Shown here piece by piece: positions 20,617 through 30,600 of a DNA stretch of 64,000 nucleotides. This stretch comes from Serripes groenlandicus (Eukaryota > Mollusca > Bivalvia > Cardiida > Cardiidae): assembly GCA_031761405.1 (NCBI GenBank), contig JASEVX010000010.1, forward strand, positions 13,925,447 through 13,989,446, written 5' to 3'. Position 1 is the stretch's first letter; each line of letters begins with the position of its first letter. The notes under the pieces were generated by a model, which saw only the letters and a program-made list of their open reading frames with translations, was not told the origin of the DNA and did not search any database. The translations under genes were made by a program, and so were the position numbers.

Positions 20617-22142
20617 AAGTTATGGTTACCCAAACCATGAGTCACTAAGGAGGAATGCAATGTACAAGAACCATTACTCTAGCTTGTATAATCTTTCAGT
20701 TAATTCTCTGCTGTTTGCCTTAGGACAAACGAAGCCAAATATCCCATCCACCTTTGTTGGGGGATGAAAGATACTATACAATGTATGCTTTGTATAAAAT
20801 GAAAACTTTTTCTTTTTACAAGTAAAAATGAATATAAGTTTATTTATTTCCATTGAACAACTTTCATCATAAACAAATAAATACAAGCTACAGATGGATG
20901 ATCCCCAAAGTATAGCGAGGACACAGGTGGACTATTAGGACAAATCCTGTGGCTCCCATTTTCAGGATTCTTTCCAAGGCATCATATTTGGCAACCCATG
21001 TGTTTTTAGGAACGGAGAAGTCCAGTCCGACTTTGTTGATCCCTACCACTCTGCTGCTATGGAGTCAATGCTCCAATTCCGCCCATTTCTCTGGTGCCAT
21101 TTTCTGCACCTTTTTTGGATGCATTTTGGGTTTACCCAAATTTTCCGGGTAACAGTAGTTTAGTACTTCTCCTACATCTTTACTATATGTAGCAAAAGCA
21201 ATTGCCCATAAGTAAGTAAATAGTAAGAAATGCCAGTAAAAATGGAAATAATTATAATATGCCCATCTCCTCTTGTTAGTGAAGCTTCTCTTTAAGTAAC
21301 ATTAAATTCTGACTATTGGTTGCTGAGAAATAGCCTGAACACAAATGGTCCTATATATTACTATATAGAATTGAAAGGGCCATAATTCTGATAACAAGAG
21401 CTGTCGGAGGACAGCGCGCTCAACTATTCCACCGCTTATTTCAGTTACTGAGATAATGGACTCTAATGTAGTTGCATGCAAAATATTAACCACAATTTCT
21501 TAAAGGGTGATAATTTGCATTATATGCAGGATAGAGTTATTTAACTTGATTATGTTTATAGGTGTGATGGTTAGGAAGGCAATGGAATGCATCAAGTAGT
21601 TAATAAGATATGGACTCTTAATGTAGTTGCACGCAAACCTTTAACCATAATTTCTAAGTAAAAAACCGGCAACAAATTGCACCATATGCAGGATAGAGTT
21701 ATCTTAATTGGTTGTGTTTATAGTTGTGAAATTGGGAAAGGTTGTATAAAGTGTCAATACAATGCTCCAAGAATCCAGAATTTCCAAGTCCAAAAAAGGC
21801 CATAACTTGCATTAAATGCTGGATACAGATATTGTACTTGAATGTTTACATAGGTGTGATGATTGGGAAGGGCTGTATAAAGTTTCAATGCAATGCATGA
21901 AGTAGTTACTAAGATATGGTCTCTTAATGTAGTTGCATGCAAAACTTTAGCCAGAATTTTTAAGTAAAAAAAGGGCCATAACTTGCATAAAATGCAGGAT
22001 AGTGTTATCTAACTTGATAATCTACATAGGTGTGATGCTTGGGTAGGGTTGTATAAAGTTTCAATGCAAAGCATCAAGTAAATACTCAGATATGGACTCT
22101 TAATTTAGTTGCATGCAAAACTTTAACCAGAATTTCTAGTAA

Positions 22143-23264
22143 ACAAGAGGCCCAAGAGGGCCAGTATCGCTCCACGGCCATAAGGCAAAAATAAAATCTC
22201 CAAACAGCCCTGCCCCGTGGTGGCTATTTTTTTTACCAACCACCATGGCTTAAAGGAATCTTGTAGAGTGTCACCAAAGGAATGTTTCTGCAAAATTATT
22301 TGAAAATATGCCTGACACTTTCGGAGGAGAAGATTTTTTAAGTTTTCACTATGGTCATATAAGTCAAAATAGCCCCGCCCTCTGGCGGCCATGTTTTTCG
22401 ACCAATCAACATGGCTTGAAGGAATCTGATAGAGGGTCACCCAATGAACATTTCTACAAAATTATTTGAAAATCGGCTGAACACTTTCGGAGAAGAAGAT
22501 GTTTTAAGTTTTCACTATAGCTATATAACGCAAAAAAGCCCCGCCCCCTGGCGGCCATGTTTTTCGCCCAATCAACATTTCTTGAAGGAATCTAATTAAG
22601 GTTCACACAAGGAACATTTCTACAAAATTATTTGAAAATCGGCCTGACACTTTTGGAGGAGAAGATTTTTTAAGTTTGCTCTTTAGCCATATAGGCAAAA
22701 TAGCCCCGCCCTGTGACGGCCATGTTTTTTTACCAATCAACATGGCTTGAAGGAATCTGATAGAGGATCACCCACGGAACATTTCTACATAATTATTTGA
22801 AAATCTGCTGAACACTTTTTGAGAAGAAGATTATTTAAGTTTTCACTATAGCTATATAAGGCAAAAAAGCCCCGCCCCCTGGCGGCCATGTTTTTCGCCC
22901 AATCAAAATTTCTTGAAGGAATCTAATAAAGGGTCACCCAAGGAACATTTCTACAAAATTATTTGAAAATCGGCCTGACACTTTCGGAGAAGAAGATTTT
23001 TTAAGTTCTCACTATTTTTTTCTTTCGGTTGCCATGGAAACCAGAATTTTGAATGGATCAAAAAAATTTGAAGGAATTTAGTAGAGGACATTGAGAGGAT
23101 GCTTCCCATGAAGTTTCAACCAAATTGGCCAAGTGGTTAGGGAGAAGAAGTCGTTTAAAGGAAAAAGTTAACGCACGCACGCACGCACGCATGCACGCAC
23201 GCACGCACGACGGACAATTCGCCATGACATAAGCTCGACTGGCTTTCAGCCAGTGGAGCTAAAA
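22143..23264 (+). mobile_element. Nested element with GCTCCAC / GTGGAGC ends
   Basis: Starts ACAAGAGGCCCAAGAGGGCC (5' hairpin GGCCC-AAGA-GGGCC), then CGCTCCACGGCC. It ends ACTGGCTTTCAGCCAGTGGA then GCTAAAAA. The interior holds about five units of roughly 165-180 bp (CCATGTTTTT...CAATCAACATGGCTTGAAGG). A (GCAC)n microsatellite sits at 23170-23210. Confidence 0.6.
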
Positions 23265-23427
23265 AGGGCCATAACTTGCATAAAATGTTATCTAACTTGA
23301 TAATCTACACAGGTGTTATAGTTGGGTAGGGATGTAGAAAGTTTCAATGCAATGCATCAGGTAAATACAGAGATATGGACTCTTAATTTAGTTACACGCA
23401 AAACTTTAACCAGAATTTCTAAGTTAA

Positions 23428-24226
23428 ACAAGAGGGCCATGATGGCCCTTGAATCGCTCACCTGATTTTTTTTTTTTTTTTCACTTTAGCTATATAAGCC
23501 TCGCCCCCTGGCAGCCATAGTTTCCGACCAATCAACTTGGCTTGAAGGAATCTGATAGAGGGTCACCCTAGGAACATTTCTACAAAATTATTTGAAAATC
23601 TGCCAACCAATTTGGGGGGAGAAGAAGAATTTTGAAGTTTTTTCGGTTTCGTTGCCATGGAAACCAGAATTTTGCATGGATTTTGCAAAAGATTTTTTAA
23701 GTTTTCACTATAGTCATATAATGCAAAATAGCCCTGCCTACTGGCGGCCATCTTTTTTGACCAATCAACATGGCTTGAAGGAATCTGAAAGTGGGTCATC
23801 CAAGGAACATTTCTACAAAATTATTTGAAAATCGGGCCGACACTTTTAGAGATTAAGATTTTTTAAGTTTGCACTACAGCCATATAAGGCTGTTTTTTTA
23901 ACGATCAACACAGCTTGAAGGAATCTGATAGAGGGTCATCCAGGGAACATTTCTACAAAATTATTTGAAAATCTGCCAACCAATTTGGGAGAAGAAGAAT
24001 TTGTAAGTTTTTTCGGTTTCGTTGCCATGGAAACCAGAATTTTGCATGGATCCCAAAATTTTGAAGGAATTCTGGTGAGGTCATTGAGAGGATGCTTTCT
24101 GTGAAGTTTCATCCAAATTGACCCACTGGTTACTGAGGAGAAGAAGTTGACAGACGACGCACGACGGACGACGGACAAAAGGCGATCACAATAACTCACC
24201 TTGAGCAAAGCTCAGGTGAGCTAAAA
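23428..24226 (+). mobile_element. Nested element with GCTCACCTGA / TCAGGTGAGC ends
   Basis: Starts ACAAGAGGGCCATGATGGCC (hairpin GGGCC-ATGAT-GGCCC), then GAATCGCTCACCTGA. It ends CTCACCTTGAGCAAAGCTCA then GGTGAGCTAAAAA. It shares internal units with 22143-23264 although the ends differ. Confidence 0.6.
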
Positions 24227-24789
24227 AGGGCCATAACTTGCATAAAATGCAGAATAGAGTTATCTCACTTGATTATTTACACAGGTGTGATAGTTGAGTA
24301 GGGTTGTAGAAAGTTTCAATGCAATGCGTCAGGTAAATACAGAGATATTGCCTCTTAATTTAGCTGCACGGAACACTTTAACCAGAATTTCTAAGTAAAC
24401 AAAGGGCCGTAATTTACATAAAATGCAGGATAGAGTTATCTAACTTGATAATCTACACAGGTGTGATAGTTGGGTAGGGTTGTATAAAGTTTCAATAGAA
24501 TGCATCAAGTAAATACTGAGATATGGACTCTTTTAATTTAGTTGCACGCAAAACTTTAACCAGAATTTCTAAGTAAAAAAGGGCCATAACTTGCATAAAA
24601 TGCAAGATAGAGTTATCTTACTTGATAATCTACATAGGTGTGATAGTTTAGTAGGGTTGTAGAAAGTTTCAATGCAATACATGTAGAATTTAAGTACTTG
24701 CATGCAAAACCTTAACCAAAGTGTGACGTGGACGCCGATGCCAGGGTGAGTAGTATAGCTCTCATATTCTTCGAATAGTCGAGCTAAAA

Positions 24790-25460
24790 ATCATTTAACC
24801 AGAACATGGTGATAATATGTTAGTAAAGCTTTCCATAAAGTATAATTGAATTCCGACTGGTGGTTGCTTAGAAAGGGCCCATAAACACATTCAACTCTGT
24901 CATATTATATAAATGGGCAATAAGAAAATTTATCAAACCAGAACAAAATGAAAATATGCACATCTTCTCTTGTTAAAGAAGCTTTTCATAAAGTTCCATT
25001 GAATTCAAGTCAGTGGTTGCTGAGAAAAAGCTTGAACACGAATTCTTCTTTGTCATTTTTTGTAAAAGGGCTATAACTCTTGTGAAAGATCATCAAACCT
25101 GAATATGTTGATTATATACACCTCCTTTTGTAAGTGAAGCTTCCATTAGGTTTCATTGAATTTAAGTCAGTGCTTGTTGAGAAATCCAGACAAAAGTGGG
25201 TCGGACAGACATAGAAATTAAAAGGGCAATAACTAAATCATCGAAACAGAATATGTTGATAACATGTACATCTCTTGAAAGTGAAGCATCCCATAAAGTT
25301 TCATTGAATACAAGTCAATAGGTGCTGAGAAATAGCACAGACAAAAACGGGACGGACAGACAAAGCGTTGATTCTATCCTCCTCCAATTTTTTTAGGGGG
25401 AGCATAGAATCAACGCTTTGTCTGTCCGTCCCGTTTTTGTCTGTGCTATTTCTCGGCAAA
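24790..25460 (+). repeat. Repeat array of GTTGCTGAGAAATAG units ending in a large hairpin
   Basis: Four degenerate units of about 120-150 bp share AAGCTTCCCATAAAGTTTCA-like and GTCAGTGGTTGCTGAGAAA phrases. Related pieces are at 21200-21390, 37250-37690, 39080-39275 and 45183-45245. The right end is the palindrome 25323-25458. Confidence 0.5.
25323..25458. repeat. Near-perfect palindrome with 55-bp arms
   Basis: The left arm 25323-25377 (TGCTGAGAAATAGCACAGAC ... GCGTTGATTCTAT) is the reverse complement of 25404-25458 with about one mismatch. They are separated by a 26-bp loop CCTCCTCC...AGGGGGAGC that itself can pair. The arms meet in a T-rich, C-rich centre like the hairpin TATACCCCC...GGGGGTATA ending the related repeat at 37690. 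Confidence 0.85.
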
Positions 25461-25517
25461 AAATAAATTGCACAAACAATATTAAATGCTCAACATTTTG
25501 CACACAAAGTTTCATGT

Positions 25518-25659
25518 TTAAACCCTTTCCCTCATACGACAACTCTGCAGCAGACGACTTTGAAAATATTTTGTCAAAAAATAGAAAATCTCTATAATTG
25601 AATGGATAACCCATGACTTCAGAGGCGTCAGAAAGCGTCTATATGAGGGAAAGGGTTAA
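25518..25659 (-). mobile_element. Young TTAA-MITE with internal deletion
   Basis: Both TTAA ends are intact, but the element is only about 142 bp because the core hairpin and one arm are lost between CCATGACT and TCAGAGGCGTC. Confidence 0.82.
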
Positions 25660-25858
25660 TGCCCCAGCATTGTTTATCCCGGGTAGATTGTTGAATAATT
25701 ATTGGGAAGCTAGAAATTGGTTGCATTCAATTCTGGTCATAGAAAATGAGGTTTTCAATGAGCTTTGAAATCCTTTTTATTCAGTTATGATTCTTTGCTC
25801 TAAGTAGAGAAAAAATTGTATGAAAATTAAGTGTATCTTACAACATATTTGTAAATAC

Positions 25859-26020
25859 AGAGGTTCAGCTCTTTTCCCCACAATATCTCTCTTATTATCC
25901 AACTAATCCCCATGATGTGGATTCTCAAAAAAGACGATTCTTTTGAGTAACCACAATATAGGGTTTAAGGGTCAAACAATGTGTTTAGAAGTTGCAAAAC
26001 GCCCCTTATTTAGAGCTCTG
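25859..26020. repeat. Palindromic MITE of the GGGTACTCAAAAGAATC family
   Basis: CAGAGGTTCAGCTCTTTTCC at the left and CCCCTTATTTAGAGCTCTG at the right. Between them GTGGATTCTCAAAAAAGACG mirrors GATTCTTTTGAGTAACCAC. Confidence 0.55.
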
Positions 26021-26099
26021 TATTGAGGGCTTGGCATGAAACGGTTGTTACTAAAATTGGTATTTTGTTACCAAGGTTAATCACCTCGCAATAAAGTCT

Positions 26100-26270
26100 T
26101 TAAAAGCATTAAATCATTTTTCTTGGTAAACAATGGAAATTTAGGTGCCATTGCTCGTTCTGAGCAATGGTACCTAAATTTGCATTGTTTACAAAGGGGT
26201 AAAAATTGCCCCGAAACCAGGGTTTTCAAAATAGGTTTTTAGTTACAACCCTTTCATGCCAAGCTCTCGG
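26100..26270. repeat. Short inverted repeat around CATTGCTCGTTCTGAGCAATG
   Basis: AAACAATGGAAATTTAGGTG is mirrored by TACCTAAATTTGCATTGTTT. TGGCATGAAACGGTTGTTAC at 26032 and GTTACAACCCTTTCATGCCA at 26244 form outer inverted repeats. Together they look like a foldback MITE of about 235 bp. Confidence 0.5.
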
Positions 26271-26408
26271 TAAAATAGTTTCTATTTCACAGAAATGCAG
26301 ACAAATACTACATCATAAAAAGGCAAACGTTTCCTATTCTTTATTGATGTTTTTAGTTCCTGGACTAATGATGTAGCACCATTACTTTTGCATAGCATGG
26401 ACAAACAT

Positions 26409-26644
26409 TTAACCCTTTCCCTCATACAACAATTCTGCAGCAGACGACTTTGAACATATTTTGTCAAAATATGGAAAATCTTTATAATTGAATACCGGTA
26501 GATAACCTATGCCCTAAAGTGGAAAACATTGTGGCAAAAGAAGAAATTGCTTGTTTTGAGCAATTTCTTCTTTTGTCACTATGTGTTCAAAAAGCCGTCT
26601 GCTGCAGAGGCGTCAGAAAGCGTCTATATGAGGGAAAGGGTTAA
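26409..26644 (-). mobile_element. Young TTAA-MITE copy, inverted
   Basis: Both TTAA ends are perfect. The core is AAGAAGAAATTGCTTGTTTTGA. It abuts an older copy that shares its terminal TTAA (26641-26800). Confidence 0.88.
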
Positions 26645-27050
26645 CCTTTCCAACGTGCATTAAATATGCAGCAGATGACTTGAAAAAAACATTTTTGAAT
26701 ACAAAATTGAAAGTATAATTATTGCATAGTTTTTAGAACACATTTTGCCACATTGCTTTCAAAGGTCGCCAGCTGCGATGCTTCAAACTATTTCTGCAAA
26801 TTTGAAACGGGTACATCTCTATAAATAGATTAGCCACATACAGACGGTTTCTGACTCCTCTGCAGCAGACGGCGTTTGAAAACATTGTGGCAAAAGAAGA
26901 AATAGCTCACATCATGAACAGTTTCTAATGTTGCAACAATGTTTTCAACTGTTTTCAATAATTTTTTCCTTTTTAATTTCTTTCCATATTTCATATTTCT
27001 GACAAAATGCTTTCAAAGTAATCTACTGCTTGTATTTGAGAAAGGGAGGG
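26641..27050. repeat. Two old TTAA-MITE relics (26641-26800, 26835-27050)
   Basis: Both keep the GCAGCAGAC / GTCTGCTGC-type arms. The core palindrome is lost in the first and reduced in the second. Confidence 0.5.
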
Positions 27051-27053
27051 GGG

Positions 27054-27285
27054 TTAACACTTTCCCACATACAGCAAATTTTCAGCAGACGACTTGAAAA
27101 CATAGAGGTAAAAATAGTGAACACAATCATCTATAAAGAAAATTATAAATATTGGAATAAGTTGAAAACATTGTGACAAAAGGGGACAATGCTTGTTTTG
27201 AGCAATTTCTCCTTATGTCATAATGTTTTCAAAAGTCGTCTGCTGCAGAGGAATCAGAAGGCGTCTATATGTTGGAAAGGGTTAA
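27054..27285 (-). mobile_element. TTAA-MITE, intermediate age, inverted
   Basis: TTAACACTTTCCCACATACAGC to GTTGGAAAGGGTTAA, with core GGGGACAATGCTTGTTTTGA. It lies in the 3'-flanking DNA of the RNA ligase gene. Confidence 0.75.
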
Positions 27286-27288
27286 GTG

Positions 27289-27509
27289 TTAACCCTCATA
27301 TAGATGCTTTCTGACGCCTCTGAAGCAAACGGCTATTTGAAAACATAGTGACAAAAGAAGAAATTGCACAAAACGTGCAATTTCTCCTTTTGCCACCATG
27401 TTTTCCACTTTTAGTCATAGGTTATCCATTCAATTATAGAGATTTTCTACTTTTTTACATATGTTCAAAGTTGTCTGCTGGAGAATTGTTGTATGAGGGA
27501 AAGGGTTAA
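27289..27509 (+). mobile_element. Young TTAA-MITE 14 nt past the ligase stop codon
   Basis: TTAACCCTCATATAGATGC at one end and GAGGGAAAGGGTTAA at the other. On the ligase strand it begins 15 nt after the TGA, so it must form part of the 3' UTR unless transcription stops at once. Confidence 0.85.
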
Positions 27510-27523
27510 GTGTTAATTTCATG

Positions 27524-27608
27524 TCATGAACCGCATGCACCACTTGGTGTATTCTCTATGACAGCCTCTATTTTGTCTTTGATTTGTTTGGCCTTCAAGA
27601 ATTTATCC
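27524..27608 (-). CDS. RNA ligase exon 14 (stop TGA)
   Basis: Acceptor TATTTCAG|GGAT. Codes DKFLKAKQIKDKIEAVIENT then PSGACGS and stops. No convincing AATAAA is seen before the MITEs that follow. Confidence 0.78.
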
Positions 27609-30600
27609 CTGAAATAAAAAAAATGATAATTGTGTTGAGGCATTTATTCTTGCATGTACTGTATCAAATATTTCAATTTTTTTTGACATATAGACGTCAA
27701 TTTAATTGGGTGTAAAATGGAGATATATTTAATGAAGTAACACAGCTATGGGTGAAGATAAATATTCTGTTTTCACATATCAAATGTACTGGTAAATGCA
27801 TCTACTAAAACTATGTTTTTAACACTTTACCACAAGCAGAGGTATCTGCAGTAAAACAACTTTTACCACAATGTTTTCAACTTTACTCAATAAATAAAAC
27901 TTTCATTTGTAGAAAGTTTCCGTATTTTTGCTGCTTATTTGTTATATATGATCAAGGGTTCCATAACCATTAATACATTACCATGTAAATTTATTAACCA
28001 TGAAAAGTCTGTAAAATCTCATTACTGGTGGTAGGTCAGTTTTTATGTGTCTTGGCCTACCCCATACATAACAATATCAAAAACATCCCATCAATGTTTG
28101 TATATATGAGCCGTCCCGCGAGAAAACCAACATTATAGACTCTATATTTATTTTTGTCGATGGAGGGAGAAGTTGCTCACCATAAACAACTGAGCTGTTC
28201 CACGAGAAAAACCAACATTATGGACTCTGCATAATATATCGACCCAGATCAGCCTAAGCATGCCGCACAAGCTAACCCAGATAAGACACTTTTCGCCTCC
28301 TCGCGATTTTCTGTTTCAGAACTCGTTAATCTATACCTCTATCCCCCTGAGACGGAATGTGTCGGCCCAGATTAGCCTGTGCGGATTGTGCAGGCTGATC
28401 TGAATCGATATATTACGCAGAGTCCATAATGTTGGTTTTTCTCGTGGAACAGCTCAGTTGTTTATGGTGAGCATCTTCTCCCTCCATCGACAAAAATAAA
28501 TTCATAACTTTTTTTCCGATACCAAGCTTATCTTTACCCAGATGTTACATTGTTTCCTGTGGATTTTCTGTTTCAAGAATCATTACTCTATACCTATATC
28601 CGCCTGAGAAGAAATGTGTCAGCCCGGATAAGCCTGCATGGACTGCGCAGGCTGATCTGGGTTGATATATTACGCAGTGAATAATGTTGGTTTTCTCGTG
28701 GAACGGCTCATATTTAATTACCAACATACTGCAGAAGGATGGATATTTTGTTGGATTTGGAGAAAGTTTAAAAGTAAATAATAAAAGCCTAATAAAAATA
28801 TTGTTGTGAAATGGAATAAAAGTGGCACATGTCAAGATTTCATTCTAGACTACTACTAGTTACACATATTTTGTGCATGCAAATACACAAGTCTTATGAA
28901 CACTGTGCTGTCCACCATGATGACTGGAAACGCACTTGCGGGCATATCTCAAGAATGTGTATTTCTAGTCTCTGAATAAATGTGTTGTATTTGATCATTT
29001 TACTTACCAACAAACTGGAAACATATCCCGGATTTCATCCAAAGAGAAGTGATTGTCATCTAATTCTTGTAAAATCCACTTCATATAATCAACACCGATA
29101 GCCTGTCAACGATGAAAGATTTTGTCATGTACTTTGATCCTGGCCCACTTGCAGACACATCTGCAGTATATGACTTGTTAACCCTTTCCCTCATACGACA
29201 ATTCTGCAGCAGACGACTTTGAACTTATTTTGTCAAAACATAGAAAATCTCCATAGTTGAATGGATAACCTATGACCAAAAGTAGAAAACATTGTGGCAA
29301 AAGGAGAAATTGCACGTTTTGTGCAATTTCTTCTTTTGTCACTATGTTTTCAAAAAGCCGTCTGCTGCAGAGGCGTCAGAAAGCGTCTATATGAGGGAAA
29401 GGGTTAAAGACATTGTGGCAGAAGAAGAAATTGTTCATTATGATCAATTTGACCCATATTCGAACTTGACCTAGATATAATTCAGACAAACATTCTGACC
29501 AAATTTCAAGCTGCTGAAGCAAAAAATGTGGCATCCAAAGTGTTCACAAGATTTTCCTTCAATTTGATCTAGTGACCTAGTTTTTGACCCAGCATGACCC
29601 ATATTCGAACTTGGCCTACATATCATCAAGAAAAACATTCTGATAAAGTTTCATCATACTGAAATTAAAAATGCAGTATCCACTGTTAACAAGATACCCT
29701 TCAATTTGGCCTAGTGACCTAGTTTTTAACCCGGCATGACCCATATCCGAACTTGGCCTCGATATCATTTAGACAAACATTCTGACAAAATTTCAAGCTG
29801 CTGAAGCAAAAAAATGTGGCATCCAAAGTGTTAACAAGATTTTCCTTCAATTTGACCTAGTGATCTAGTTTTTGACCCGGCATGACACATATTCGAACTT
29901 GGCCTAGATATCATTCAGCTCAACATTCTGAACAAATTTCAAGCCGCTGAAGCAAAACATGCGGCTTCTACAGAGTTAACAAGATTTTCCCTCAATTTGG
30001 CCTAGTGACCTAGTTTCTGACCCAATATGACCCATATTTGAACTTGACCTAGATATCTTTAAGACAAACATTCTGACCAAATTTCAAGTTGCTGAAGCAA
30101 AAATGCGGCATCCAAAGTGTTAACAAGATTTTCCTTCAATTTGACCTAGTGACCTAGTTTTTGACCCGGCATAACCGATATTCGAGCATGACCTAGATAT
30201 TTTTAAAATACATTCTGACAAAATTTTAAACTGCTTAAGCAAAAATTGCGGCCTCTGGAGTGTTAACAAGATTTTCCTTCAATTTGGCCTAGTGACCTAC
30301 TTTTTGACCCGACGTGACTCATGTTCGAACTTGACCTACATATCATTAAGACAAACATTCTGATAAAGTTTCAACATGCTCAAGTTGAAAATGTGGCCTC
30401 CAGAGTGTTAACAAGATTTCCATTCAATTCGACCTAGTGACCTAGTTTTTGACCTCATATGGCCCAGTTTCGAACTTGTCCAAGATTTTATGGAGATGAA
30501 CGTTCTGATAAACTTTCATGAAGATTGGATACAAAATGTAGCCTGTAGAGTGTTAACAAGCTCAAATGTTGACGACGGACGACGCACAACAGACGGACGA

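Larger units (their letters stand above)
21394..24789 (+). mobile_element. Outer element of a nested repeat stack (GACTATTC family)
   Basis: Starts ACAAGAGCTGTCGGAGGACA (hairpin GCTGTC-GGAG-GACAGC), then GCGCTCAACTATTCC. It ends TATTCTTCGAATAGTCGAGC then TAAAAA. The interior is tandem-like units with AGTTTCAATGCAATGCATCA and GCATAAAATGCAGGATAGAG. Two other elements (22143-23264 and 23428-24226) interrupt it. Confidence 0.6.

Noticed and set aside
23170..23210. (GCAC)n tract as a possible Z-DNA regulatory element
   Set aside because: It is part of the 3' region of a transposon family where other copies have (GACGGAC)n; ordinary microsatellite slippage explains it.
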